A stretch of DNA of 64,000 bases from the NCBI GenBank assembly GCA_030248195.1, contig JASAND010024079.1, positions 19,183-83,182 of the forward strand. The letters run 5' to 3'. The stretch is from Trissonchulus latispiculum (taxonomy: Eukaryota > Nematoda > Enoplea > Enoplida > Ironidae). Position 1 is the first letter of the stretch, and each line of letters starts with the position of its first letter. A model generated the notes under the pieces. The model worked only from the letters and a program-made list of their open reading frames with translations, searched no databases and was not told the DNA's origin. The translations under genes and the position numbers were made by a program. Shown here piece by piece: positions 1-11,300 of the stretch.

Positions 1-228
1 ACGAATAGTGAAAATGTATAGTCGGCGCTGAAAATGATAGAAACTAGATTCAGCGCCGAATAGGGAAAGCAGTCGGCGCTGAAAATGATATAGAAACTAG
101 ATTCAGCGCCGAATAGGGAAAGCAGTCGGCGCTGAAAATTATAGAATCTAGATTCAGCGCCGAATAGGGAAAGCAGTCGGCGCTGAAAATGATAGAAACT
201 AGATTCAGTGCCGAATAAGGAATGCAGT
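1..228 (+). repeat. 51-bp tandem satellite, left arm
   Basis: About four units start with GTCGGCGCTG near 21, 72, 125 and 176, giving a period of 51-53 bp. Each unit contains its own inverted pair, GGCGCTGAA and TTCAGCGCC, about 30 bp apart, so every monomer can fold alone. The reading frames across it are by-products of the repeat. Confidence 0.9.
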
Positions 229-430
229 CGGGGGTATCCATCCTGTTCGCGTGAACTGCTCTGCACTACCCGAGAACGTGGTATATACTGCACAGGGATG
301 CACCGGGGCCTGGTCCCGGCTCCGGTAGTCAGGCCCCGGCCCCGTCCCCGGTGGTCAGGCCACGGTCCCGACCGTTGCCAAAAATTAGCAAAATTTTAGA
401 AATTTGACATTTTTGACCAAAATTTTGATG

Positions 431-978
431 TTGATGTTGATATGAGCGTCTGCTTTCTCGTACAATTTTATCTTATACAGCAATCTAGAAACTGTCCCTG
501 GGTTGTCTACTTTTAGACTTACTTGAGCCTCGCGACTGTAGAATATCTACTGACATCGCGTTTTAATGTCCTAGGACAGGATTAAGATTTCATTTTGGCA
601 CATACTTTTATCGGCTTTTCCAACACAACATTTTTAACGATCAATGACACTTTTAATTTGTTTTAGACTACTATTAAGAACGAAATTATTAAAAGTCCAA
701 ATGCGTAACAGAGTATTTCCAGTTGGAACTACTAATACTAATAGCCAATTTTGCAGAAGACAGCAGCTCCGGCTTTAACTTTATGTTAAAGAACAAAGCT
801 AGCTAGCTACAGTACATTTCGTTCACATAATGACACCTACGTAATGTTAACTGCGTTATATAGTTCATGATCCACAATCAACAACGAACTTTGTGCTCTT
901 CAAAAGCAGACTTTGCTTACACAAACGATATGACTGTATGCCTATGCATATGCCTGCCTCATTTCAAACGCAGTATTA
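431..978. other. Non-coding spacer inside foldback element
   Basis: AT-rich DNA between the arms of the first element. I see no exon, RNA gene or repeat in it. Confidence 0.6.
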
Positions 979-1480
979 GAGATGCACCGGGACCACCACT
1001 ACCGGGGCCGGGGCCGGGACCTCATCATGGCACCGGCAGGGGCCGGGGCCACCTTGGCCCCGGGGCCGGCTGGCTTTTTCCTAGGCAAAAATTTCTGGGG
1101 GGGGGGGGGGCGAAGTCTGGGGGGGTCCCCCCCCCCCAGGTCTGGGGGGGGCTCGGATTTCTGGGGGGGATGAAAAATTTTTAGAAAAATGTCTAAAATA
1201 GCTATTTTTTGCTGCTGAGCTAAAATATTCACTATTTTTAACTTAAATTTAAGCTTAAAATAGCTAAAAAATGCTTAAAAGTCGGTAAAAATCCGGCGAA
1301 GCCGGAAAAAATTTTCAAAATTTGTCCTCAGAACCCTATTTTTCCGGGCACTTTAGGGTAGGGGGGGGGGGTTCTGGGGGGGGGGGAAGGCCCGAATCCT
1401 GGGGGGGGGCGATTCTGGGGGGGGGCGACCCAAGTCTGGGGGGGGGCCCACCCCCCTGTAGGAAAAAGCCAGGCCGGGGA
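979..1480. mobile_element. Nested G-rich palindromic element
   Basis: An inverted pair, GGCTGGCTTTTTCCTAGGC (from about 1066) against TGTAGGAAAAAGCCAGGCC (from about 1457), bounds a segment with very long G runs (about 1095-1175 and 1360-1450). The left outer edge begins GATGCACCGGGACC, resembling the nearby CAGGGATGCACCGGGG at 293, a typical hAT-like terminus. There is no coding potential. The exact ends are uncertain. Confidence 0.5.
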
Positions 1481-1794
1481 CTGGAAATTGGGGGTATATA
1501 CAAATAGAAAACTTATAAAAATTTTCTTGAAAATTCAAATTTTGCAATACTTTCTTATATGCAAACGTTACTATCATTGTTTTCATTTAAATCGGTGGGG
1601 AAAAAATAATTTGCAACACTTCTTGGCTTTCGAAATTTCAAAACTTTGGTAAAAAAATGTCAGAAATTTACAAAATTTAGCTAATTTTTGGCCCCGGTCG
1701 GGACCGGGGCCTGACCACCGGGGCCGGGGCCAGTGCAGAGCAGTTCACGCGAATAGGATGGACGGAGGAATTGCCTGTTCCACGCTACCCGACT

Positions 1795-1995
1795 GCATTC
1801 CCTATTCGGCGCTGAATCTAGTTTCTATAATTATCAGCGCCGACTGCTTTCCCTATTCGGCGCTGAATCTAGTTTCTATCATTTTCATCGCCGACTGCTT
1901 TCCCTATTCGGCGCTGAATCTAGTTTCTATCATTTTCAGCGCCGACTGTTTTCCCTATTCGGCGCTGAATCTAGTTTCTATCATTTTCAGAGCCT
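1795..1995 (-). repeat. 51-bp tandem satellite, right arm (inverted)
   Basis: Four units of the same 51-bp satellite as at the start of the window, in opposite orientation, with CGGCGCTGAATCTAG recurring. Together the arrays form the ends of the foldback element. Confidence 0.9.
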
Positions 1996-2010
1996 ACTGT
2001 CAATTATATT

Positions 2011-2533
2011 GGCATTTTTCCGCCCTTCCTTCTTTCCCTATTCTAGCCACTGCATGCCCGTCTTCTAGGGCATTTTTCCCTCTAGTTTTACGCAGCTTTA
2101 AACCAAAATACACACTGAAATTTAAATTTACACAAGATTTACACAGGTCCGATTTTGAAAAAACCCTGACGTAAGCTAACCATGGCTATTTTTACGAAAA
2201 GAGCTGCGGCGCAGCCGGAAAATTTTAAAATTTGCTTATTTTTGGCAAATATATATTTGTGCCCCAAAACAATCCCGGGAGGAGCAAAGATCCCGGGTGG
2301 GGGCGATTTTGGGCTCCCCTTAAAATTGTCCTGTTTTAAATGCTGTTTTAAACGCGTTTAGCTGTTTTTCCGAAATTTTTAAAAAATTGCAAAAAAACTC
2401 CAAAATCTTTGCATTATTTTCAGTTCAGTCTCATTTTAGGGGGCGGTCTGAGCTCGGCTTGGGGGAGTAGGAGTGGTAGAGTGGAGTTGGTGACATTTTT
2501 TAGAGTTTTGAAAGTGTGGGAGGCACACCCTAT
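2011..2533. other. Degenerate repeat-derived spacer
   Basis: Includes a piece with CCCGGGAGGAGC and CCCGGGTGGGGGCG (2275-2320) resembling 25440-25490 in intron 3, so both are probably relics of one mobile family. No gene is seen. Confidence 0.45.
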
Positions 2534-2895
2534 CAGGGTTGGGAGTCTCGGTCTCGGTCTCGCCCAAAAGCCGAGACTTGGCCAGTCTCGGTCTCGCTTA
2601 CCCAAAAGTCGCGGTCTCGGACCGAGATCGGAAATTTTTTGAAAACATTAAATTTCAGCGAATTTTTTATATCAGTGTAACGAAATTTAACTGGCGAGGT
2701 GCGGCAACCGTATGTTTATGTGTTAAAGCCCCTAATACTGGGTCTAAGCCTCAAAAACTGGAAGAAATTAAGTTTAAGCTTAAAATTGCTAGTCTCGGTC
2801 TCGCCCAAAAGCCGAGACTTGGCCAGTCTCGGTCTCGGTACCCTGGTCTCGGTCTCGTTCTCGGTCTCGGTGAAATCTCGGTCTCGCCCAACCCT
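2534..2895. mobile_element. hAT-like MITE with GGTCTC subterminal repeats
   Basis: About 360 bp bounded by CAGGGTTGGG (2534) and CCCAACCCT (ending 2895). Both ends are packed with repeats of the hexamer GGTCTC. This arrangement, short TIRs beginning CAGGG plus a dense short-motif array, matches other hAT-like elements in this window. No clear 8-bp target duplication was found, and no transposase is present. Confidence 0.6.
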
Positions 2896-2910
2896 ATGTT
2901 GGCAAACCCA

Positions 2911-2918
2911 TATAAATA
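2911..2918 (+). promoter_or_regulatory. Possible TATA box upstream of EBAG9-like gene
   Basis: TATAAATA matches the TATA consensus and lies about 180 bp upstream of the proposed start codon, just after the MITE ending at 2895. In AT-rich DNA such a match is common by chance, so this is only a candidate. Confidence 0.25.
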
Positions 2919-3093
2919 TGCCTAGATTTTTAGGAAAAATAAAAACGCAAAAATCGCTGTTCTCAAGCTTTAACATGAGCTTGTTTTCTGTTTTCTTTTT
3001 TGAGCGTTTTTGATGCTTGTATACCTGTGATGCCTTTTTTGTGTTTTGTGCACTCTGCCTCACTTTTTCATTATTTTGAACTTAGAATGCGAA

Positions 3094-3258
3094 ATGCTGG
3101 CCAGTGCGATAACTGTACTTTGGAAGAAAATAGCTGGTCTTGTTCACTTTATACTTGGTTCGTTTCGTCGACTGCTGTGTTGTGTTCGCCGAAATCCGGA
3201 TTCAGGACTGCCATTCACTGTTTCTGACGATGACAGAAAGATAACATATCATCAAATG
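3094..3258 (+). CDS. EBAG9: EBAG9/RCAS1-like, coding exon 1
   Basis: This exon encodes 55 residues from an ATG at 3094. It opens with a hydrophobic stretch (MLASAITVLWKK then AGLVHFILGSF), followed by a basic, cysteine-bearing patch, FRRLLCCVRRN. EBAG9 proteins begin the same way: an N-terminal hydrophobic, cysteine-containing membrane or Golgi-targeting segment of about 54 residues before the first conserved acidic Trp motif. The exon ends ..YHQM at a GT donor (3259) in phase 0, which joins in frame to exon 2. The assignment rests on length, composition, phase and position rather than strong identity. The donor is GTATCA, and bases +2 onward belong to, or abut, a transposon terminus. Confidence 0.75.
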
Positions 3259-3259
3259 G

Positions 3260-3296
3260 TATCATAGGGGTCGCGGCAACCACCCCTATAATATAG
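3260..3296 (+). mobile_element. HINE-like hairpin terminus (broken copy, part 1)
   Basis: ATCATAGGGGTCGCGGCA then ACCCCTATAATAT, the imperfect GC hairpin found at the end of other HINE-like elements here (3483, 17373). The rest of this copy resumes at 6676 after an inserted element, where the GGAGACA..GTA.AATAAGCTGCGCAG sequence that normally follows the hairpin is found. It abuts the exon 1 splice donor. Confidence 0.65.
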
Positions 3297-4133
3297 TAAA
3301 GGTTCGAAAAAATACACCGGCCGCTCCGAAAAATACACCCACCCTTAATCGGGGCTAGTAGCTAGGGAGCCCAGCCAAACTGTGCCCCATAAAAGCGCAA
3401 GCTTATTTATATCCAGCCTTGGTATGATGACCGCTTCCCCAAGTGCCCGCACCCACGCAGGCAGAGGACTCAAAAATGGTGTATCATAGGGGTCGCGGCA
3501 GCGACCCCTATAATATGTGTGAAAAGTGGCTGGAGACAGTGTAAAATAAGCTGCGCAGAAGCTGCGCAAAATCCTGCGCAGATCCTGCGCTGATGTCATG
3601 CGCAAATTGTAGAGCACATCGAGTTTAGTATGTCTGTGAAGTTTCAGCCCCGTATCACTTACCGTTAAAAAGTTGTGCCCCGGACCGGTTATGGCGGCGA
3701 TGTTTTTTTTCCGGTTTCTCCTATTTGATGGTTGTATTGTACATAATGTTCGCCGCTTTCACGTGATCTGCAGCGGTGGGCCAACCTAAAGGGCTATGGG
3801 GTCTAGTAGTACCCTCTAAAGAATTTAAGAATCACAACTTTTTTGCGCCGCAGCTGCGCCACACCGCCGCAGTGGCGCCGCAAAGTCGGCTCATAGCGAA
3901 AAGTGACCATTTTTGTGGTCGTCGCTCAGGTCGAGCATTACGAGCTGGAGCTGATTTCTTTTTATATTCAGAAATTACATATATTGAACTAACTAACGGT
4001 CCAGGTTGCGTTTCTCTATCACTTCCTTAGCGACCACAGTGGCCCGCCAAAAATGGCGAAAATTCGAAAAATGAAAAATCGAAATTTCTCGCTATCTATT
4101 TAACTTTGAAAGCTCAAATCTTCCATACAATGG

Positions 4134-4698
4134 TTTTCTGGCACGGAGAATCGATTCCCGCAGTCAGTTTTACCGTCAGACCCACCCATCTTGCTGGACT
4201 GGTTCCACTTTGCCGTCAGGAGGGTCAAGTCGGAAACCGCTTCCTGGAGGTCCATAGTATGCTTTACCTGGCCTCTCAAAACTTTGTCTATAGGTGTTTT
4301 CTGGTGCGCCCAGCTCATTCCCGGTGTCCTTTTTGCCGTAGGACTCATCCATCTTGCTGTGCTGGTTCCACTTTGCCGTCTGGAGGGTCATGTCGGCAAC
4401 CGCTTCCTGGAGGTCCATACTAGGCTCTACTTGGCGTCTCAAAACTTTGTCCATAGGGGTTTTCTGGTGCGCCCAGCTCATTCCCGGTATCTGTTTTGCC
4501 GTCCGACGCACCTATTTTGCTGGGCTGGTTCCACTTTGCCGTCGGGAGGGTCAAGTCGGAAACCGCTTCCTGGAGGTCCATAGTAGGCTTTACCTGGCCT
4601 CCGAAAACTTTGTCTATAGGGGTTTTCTGGTGCGCCCAGCTCATTCCCGGTATCCGTTTTGCCGTTCGACGTACCTATTTTGCTGTGCTAGTTCCACT
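4134..4698 (+). repeat. 163-bp core minisatellite, 3.5 units
   Basis: TTTTCTGG recurs exactly at 4134, 4297, 4460 and 4623, a constant 163-bp period. Units share GTCGGAAACCGCTTCCTGGA and differ at scattered bases. Since 163 is not a multiple of 3, similar peptides appear in successive frames; these overlapping ORFs are not genes. Confidence 0.95.
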
Positions 4699-4734
4699 AG
4701 GGTCACTCGGGTGGAGGGGGTCAAGTGGTCGAAA

Positions 4735-5090
4735 TTAAAATTTTTCAAAAGTGGTCAAATTTGGTTTCAAACGAAAGCTCTAAGTGAGCTGAGCAACTTT
4801 TGTCATAGAACTGCGTACCCAAAATGGCTGTAGAGTGCTGTCGTGGGGTGGGGTGGGTACTTAGGCGATTTTGGGTCAAAACTAAAATTTTTCAAAAGTG
4901 GTCAAACTTGGTATCAAATGAAAGCCCTAAGTGAGCTGAGCAACTTTTGTCATAGAACTGCGTACCCAAAGTGGCTGTAGAGTGCTGTGGTGGGGTGGGG
5001 ACTTAAACGATTTTGGGTCAAAAATAAAATTTTTCAAAAGTGGTCAAATTTGGTATCAAATGAAAGCCCTAAGTGAACTGAGCAACTTTT
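4735..5090 (+). repeat. Second tandem array, about 145-bp units
   Basis: CAAAAGTGGTCAAA recurs at about 4746, 4893 and 5035, each followed by AGTGAGCTGAGCAACTTTTG. Two and a half diverged units follow the 163-bp array in this HINE; the partial copy at 15370-15650 has two more. Confidence 0.85.
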
Positions 5091-5303
5091 GACATGGAAC
5101 CATCCACCAATATTTGCTGTGCCAAATATCGTCACGTGCCTATGAAACTTTTGTCTTTACTTCTTCAATCGGAATTTAAGGATATACCTATTTACATTTA
5201 TTATATATATATATTTAAAGGATATTTGAAGGATATATATACGATACAGCCAACACACACACACATATTATCCTCTTTTGTGCGGAGCACTTTTGTTACT
5301 TGT

Positions 5304-6657
5304 ATATATATCTATATACAATGAAAAAGTTGGTTTTCAACTTTTGGATCAGTTGGCAACTTTTTGGCTCTTGTTCTCTACACTAAAGCTATAGTAGCAC
5401 CTATTGTTTTAACATAATACACATTGCTTCTAGTTTTTTGGCAATAGGTTCGGGCGCCCCTGCGCCACACAGTTGCGCAGCAGCGGGAGCAGTTTTTTCG
5501 GACCTGCTGCGCACTTGGGTCCGAAATAAAAATACACATAAAAATTCTTATTTTAGCTGCTAAAAATCGAACAGGTGTCGAGTTTCCGCGTTTTTTGCGG
5601 TATTTATGGCTGTAGCATGCACTGACTGTCTCCTGGGTTGGTCCAAGGGGTCAGTCAACCTTTCCTTTACTACAGTGGCGTATGAAAATTTGTCATCCAC
5701 TCTGAGCAGAACTTTACTGGAATGACTTTTAGCGCTGTTTTATGCCAGCATTACCGACTATAGTAGTGATTCCATTAATGTTGAGTCAATTTTAGAAGCG
5801 AATAGCCAGTCGCTACTGCATTTTCAGGATCTCAAGCCGCTGTAAATTGCTTGCGACAGTCTCGGTAACAAAAGCCGACGATATTCCGGGTAGTTAGAGC
5901 ATTGAAATGAGTTGAAAACGCTCAGGAAAATTACGAATCTAGAGTCAACTTAATAAATATATATATAATACCATATGGTAAACTTTTGCTACGTTCACAT
6001 GCTCAGATTGGGCTGCCAGGTTCCTCAGCAGACAAGCTTTCAGCGCTGAACTGAAAACTCAATTTTTTTTACTTTGAATGAGCTAAATGATGGTTTACAA
6101 TCAATGTGCCCATGGCTAGAGAATTAATAACAACGTAGACGACCCTTCCGGTAGGCATCGGGATTCCAGAACTCATGTTAACAGCAATGACCATCTATGA
6201 CGATTTTCAGAAGGTCTTATAGATGTCTGCTGGATATTTATTCTTTGTCGTTATGTTTGTTCAGAATTAAAAACAGTATATGGTCAGATGAAACATTTTT
6301 CGGGCCATATGCGGTAGGCGGCCTATCTAATGAAAATTAACCACCATAGACTGGAAAGATAGGTCAGTAGTCAACGGAAAATGCATGAGCAGCATCTGTA
6401 TATACGATTTGTATGGTCATTTTGGCGCTAGATAATGGAAACGCGAATTTTGGTCCTGTAATTTTTTTCGACCCCGCGTATTTTTTCGATTTGTGTCCGA
6501 AAAAATACAGTCAATTTTCAAAATTTCTCTGAAAGCGCAGCCCTAGCCCGGGAACTTTGGGCATGGGAAGAAACTAGACCCCACCCCACACATGTTGGGC
6601 CATATCCGGGATCTCTACCGCAATAATATAAAAAGTTATCCAAAAAGTTGCCAAGTC
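5304..6657. other. Non-coding interior of TIR element / intron 1
   Basis: AT-rich sequence with a short CA run (about 5253-5264) and a TA-rich stretch near 5950. I see no exon, RNA gene or conserved protein segment. Confidence 0.55.
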
Positions 6658-6675
6658 GTATTTTTTCGAACCTTT

Positions 6676-7875
6676 ATATATATAATGTATGAACAGTCCC
6701 TCTGGAGACAATGTACAATAAGCTGCGCAGATTTTATGCGCAAATTTTAGGTTCAAAAATAAGTTATATTGCGTGCGACAAAGCTAAGCGTATGGGATCA
6801 AATCGCATATCCGGTTTAACAATTACACAAAACAAGCAAAATCAGCACGTTTTTAAAACGCTATCATTCAAAAATTACAGCAGATATGAAGTAATTTGAG
6901 GTTGATGCTTGTTAGGGATAGACAAAATGTCATTTTAATGAAATAATTTGACTTCCGGACCAACCGGATACTGAGATAATAGCCCATGAAATCTCAAATT
7001 TCAAAGCTCAGAACCTGAAATCGACCGGATATTCGATTACTTTGACACCGGTAAAATGAAAGTAGCCTCCCAAATATTCATTGTGCCAAAAACTAACATT
7101 TTTTATCCGCGATTCCGAGCACCAGACCGGAAAAACCGATTTCTCCGGTTTTTTCGCACCGGATACGATCATAAATCACGCAATTTTGGTCCAAATTGAA
7201 CAAAACTTCGTATATAGACTAATTTCGACCCGCTGAATCTAAAAATTCAATCAGCGAAAATGTACGACCTACCCATCTTACTATACAGTTTTTGTGACCT
7301 AGACATCCGGTTACCGGACATAGACCGGATGTGACCGGATTTCCGGAGATGTCTTGCGCCAAGGACCAATATGCTAGAGTATGAATTAATTAGCATTCTC
7401 TTTCCGAATCTGAAGCGTTTTTATCGATTTGGCATGCGGTAACCGGATATAGACCGGATATAATGGTTTTACCGGATTCTCTTCCTCCTGAGGTTTCTAG
7501 AAATATATACTTTATATAGACTAACTTCAAAGGTTAACTCAGGACAAGCGCTCACAGTTCGGTTCCAAGAATTTTTGGTCAGACTTTAGTTAATGGTTTA
7601 AATTGTCGCACCTTGTTTATGAGTTTACAGAAGTTTTAAAATAACCTACTTTAACCTATTCATTCATAAAAGTATAATTATAAATAGAAATTAATTCAAC
7701 ATAAAATATATACGTACATAAAATATTCGTGTATGTAATAAAATATCAAAGTCTACTGAAAAACATTAGTTTAAACTGAATACAAAGAAGACAAAAGGGG
7801 ATCTGGTCTAAGCCAGACTCTTAACACAACAAAATTGCTTCTAGAAATTAATTTAGAGCAATCTTGCCATTTATT
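6676..7875. other. Intron 1 segment with dispersed ACCGGAT motifs
   Basis: The first 80 bp resume the HINE copy broken at 3297. From about 6955 to 7490 the heptamer ACCGGAT and its complement recur roughly ten times at irregular spacing, as in the subterminal zones of the hAT-like elements here. No terminal repeats could be fixed. No coding sequence. Confidence 0.4.
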
Positions 7876-7877
7876 TC

Positions 7878-8222
7878 TTAGGGCCATTTCATAAAAAGCG
7901 CTTAAACGGCTTAGCTTAAAAGTGAATTTATTTATGAAAAGGGACGTCGGCTTAAACGGCTTAAATGGCTTAAACGGCTTAAATTTAAGCCCTTTAAGCC
8001 GACCCTTTTCATAAATAACCATCGGCTTAAACTTTAAGCCGAATCCTTTTCATAAAAAGCACACCGGCTTAAAAATGCAGTGGCTTAAAATTAAGCCGTT
8101 TAAGCCGATCCCCTTTTCATAAATAGTTTTAGTTTAAGCCGTTTAAGCCGATGGCTTAAAATTCAGTTCAAATTGTCTGATTTTTAAGCCGCGTAAAACC
8201 ACGCGCTTAAACGGCTTAAACC
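7878..8222. repeat. GGCTTAAA / TTTAAGCC array
   Basis: Dense inverted and direct copies of GGCTTAAAC and GTTTAAGCC alternate with the spacer CCTTTTCATAAATA or its complement. The region is almost entirely self-complementary. The same array type, with the same TTTCATAAA spacers, is at 13815-14050, so these are probably ends of one non-autonomous element family. Confidence 0.75.
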
Positions 8223-8384
8223 ATGGTAGTAGTAATATTAAAACGTTCATAACTTCCTCAATATTTGGAGTAGGCCAATGATATTTATATCAAAATGAAG
8301 CTCATAGTGTGAAGAATTCAATGGCGTTATTGGCATGCTTTTTACTACGGGTAAATATTTTAAAAACAAGCCTCTACTTGAAGA

Positions 8385-11300
8385 GTAACCTTCTATTTAT
8401 TAGATTAACAGTTATACAGTTTATTCAAGTCAAAAAATACTTTTTGTTGACTTAAGGGGGGGGGGTCGCTTTGGGTCAAAATCGATAGGCACGGATTTCG
8501 CTCATTTTCACACACAATACAGGTACATATGTTCTCAAAAACAAGACAAAACATTAGAGTTCGAAATCAAACTGTGGCAGAGATATACAGCTATAAAGTT
8601 GGAAAACTTGAAAATTACTGTGATTTGCCCTCCAAGGTCATGTTGAGACAGAACGGCAGCGAAATTTGGGTCAACTAATATTGCAAATTAATTTTTTAGG
8701 TTGGCTAATATTTTAATGCTAAAACAACTCCGGGATATCCATCCAGTCGTTCACAGTACATTCTTCAATTGTAATCTGAGCCTTTTTCATCTAATTGTGC
8801 CCTGAAAGTTTAACTTGCTCTAACTTTCAGATACTACATTTCTGACACATAGTTCTATTAGAAAAGTTATTCAGCTCGTCAGTAGCTATCGAATGATACG
8901 CAATTTGTCTATATTTTGGGAATTTCAAAAATTGACTTTTATGACCTATAAGGGTATGTTCACAAAAAACTTAAACTACTTAACTTAAACGACTTAACTT
9001 AAACTACTTAAACTTCTTAAAAAATTCGATTCATAAATAAACGGCTTAAACTACTTAAACGACTTAAACGACTTAATGGCTTAAACGGCTTAACTTAAAC
9101 TACTTAATTTAAGTAGTTTAAGTAGTTTAAGTAATTTTTTTATGAAACGAATTTTTAAGAAGTTTAAGTTAAGTAGTTTAAGTTAAGTCGTTTAAGCCGA
9201 ATCTTAATGAAACTAATTTAATTTTGCCATCAAACAAGGGCTGTGCCAGGTTAGTGAAGCGGGCTTCAAATTCGGGCCTGCCCGAGTTTTGATCGAGTTA
9301 AAATTTATTGTTGTGCTGGTTCGGGTTCGCGTATTTTTGGCTTGAAAAGGTAATTTATCATTGAAATTCAGTCCAATTTGCTGCAGTAACTTCATTTAGG
9401 CTGCAAAACATTTCAGAAAAGTCGAGGCTTGAGAATATGTGTATTGTAGAAATTAGCGTTTATCCACCATAACTGGCGCTGTGATCACTATACAGGACAA
9501 ATTTGTAGTTATGAAAACCTATAACTACTCTTCAGAGTAAATCCTTACGGTTTAGGAGATAACAGCGAAAATTAATTTTACTCTGTCTAAAACTGACCTT
9601 TCGAAAAGTCAAGTAGTGCAAGATGTCGACAGGTTCATCAGCACTGGTCCGTCGGTCAAGCATTGTCTACATTTGTAGTCCTGTAGGACGTGTTATGCCC
9701 AAGGGAGAGCTCTCTGCGCCGCGGCATCTCTGCATAGGCACAGCTCCAAAAATATGAGATTTGGAAAATCAAAGCCAGATTCTTTTGAACACAGATTTCT
9801 AACAACTCATTCAAACAATTCGAAAGTTGCTTTTACACACTCATTTTGGAAAAATGCCTGTGGCTATTTTTCAGGGTTTTGCGCTTCGATTTTCTGTTCA
9901 AGAAAAAACGCCCAAACTTAAAACAACCCAAACGCTACACTACTGAACTACACTTCAACGCCGCAAACAGAAAATTTTGAGAAAAATCAGACATTTACAT
10001 TTTTCTCTTAAAATGCTGGAGTAAAATGCTGGAGATGGATGACAACTAAGATTCAATATTAAACTTTAATCACCGACTGGAGCATTAAATAGATAAATAT
10101 ACTTTCTTTGCCCGTCTGCCATGAGAGTGGAAGGAATGTAGTTAGAATTGTTTACATGGGTCATCGGTCATCGATGAGACTAGATAGTAGCTATAACTTA
10201 GGTTTTGATAGCCTAAAGAAAACTTGAAGTTTTTTGACTCGAAGACTCGAAGTCTTCTAGCAAGCTGCTATATTTACTTTAAATTTCTTTATTTCAACAA
10301 CTATTTTGCAGTACTTGATCATGCAACCAATTCTTTTCAGCTACAGAGGAAACTCTTGCAAGCGCCAGTACTGAAATTTACAAGATGGTTTATGATAACA
10401 TGCGATAATCTATAGGTATTTGACGTAATAATGTGCTGGCGTAAAAGGATTATATGCCCAAATTTTCGACAGTTTTCCCAGCCAACGGAAAATTACTTAT
10501 TTAAAGTTAAAATCGTCAAAAGTGTTACCATATTAATGTAAAATTGCTAATTTTAATTTAGAATCTCCAAAAGAGTCGCTATCTCATGTCAGTAGCTGAA
10601 GCGTCATACCATTGTTAGACATTATCTATTTTTCAAAAACAAATACAGTTGTTTTGACATGTTAGCATTAATGTGCTCCTTATGAGCTTTCGAATGATAT
10701 ATAAATGGCCTATTAACTCCCAAAATTGCAGAAGTTATGAAGCTTTTAAAATGGCCAGTCATACGTGCATTCTTTCGTTTAAGTCGTTTAAGCTCCGTAA
10801 ATCACGCGGCTTAAAAATCGCTGTTTTTGAACTGCGTTTCAGCTGTCTACTTAAACTACTTAAACTAAGTAGTTTTTATGAAAGCAGTTTTACTTAAACG
10901 GCTTAAAGTTTAAGTCGCTGAATCATTAAGTAGTCCTGTATTTGTGAAACGCCACTTTACTTAAAGTTTAAGTAGCTAGTTTTTTGTGAAAGGGGGGCTA
11001 CTTAAACAACTTAAGTTAAGTCGTTTAAGTCGTTTAAGTCGTTTAAGTAGAAGTTGGTTTCACAAAAACCACTTCGTTTAAGTTAAGCCGTTTAAGTACT
11101 TTTTGTGAACAAACCCTAAGAGATCAAAGGAACCGACACGACAGAAAAGTTCTACCTTGAAGCATTTGCCTTTACCATAATGTCCGGCAGGTATTGACAG
11201 TTTTAAGTGCCAATTTTGGTGACTTTCGAGTGGGTAATGAGTGAGAAATTATTAAAAGAACGTGAAAATTGATAAAAATGATGATTTTCGGCAAAATTAG

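Larger units (their letters stand above)
1..2010. mobile_element. Foldback element with satellite arms
   Basis: The two ends are inverted copies of each other. Each arm has four 51-bp satellite units, a stretch containing GTGAACTGCTCTGCAC (left) or its complement (right), then a GGCCCC-rich block and an AT-rich block. The left arm is about 1-430 and the right arm about 1635-2000. The left end may run beyond the window. No coding sequence or transposase is visible inside. This is typical of Foldback-type or other non-autonomous TIR elements; no target duplication can be tested because the left border is cut off. Confidence 0.75.
3483..5303 (+). mobile_element. HINE/pearl-like non-autonomous Helitron-type element, copy 1
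   Basis: Begins with a GC hairpin (ATCATAGGGGTCGCGGCA, GCGACCCCTATAATAT). It continues with about 600 bp of unique sequence rich in CTGCGCAG-type motifs, a 163-bp tandem array, a second tandem array of about 145 bp, and ends GCGGAGCACTTTTGTTACTTGT-like at 5303. A second copy (17373-18672) has the same start, order and end. Flanks show no target duplication (T before, AT after). A terminal hairpin, central minisatellite and absent duplication are the features of Helentron-associated (HINE, DINE-1, bivalve 'pearl') elements. No Rep/helicase gene is present. Confidence 0.7.
3298..6675. mobile_element. TIR element carrying a nested HINE
   Basis: Bounded by an 18-bp perfect inverted repeat, AAAGGTTCGAAAAAATAC (3298) and its complement (6658-6675). 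Its insertion splits an older HINE-like copy. It contains the complete HINE at 3483-5303. The remainder (5304-6657) is AT-rich with no gene. CGAAAAAATAC-type motifs repeat just inside both ends. The superfamily is unknown. Confidence 0.6.

Noticed and set aside
4100..4833. Overlapping 80-159-codon frames with similar peptides
   Set aside because: They are the same 163-bp repeat read in shifting frames; the period is not a multiple of three.
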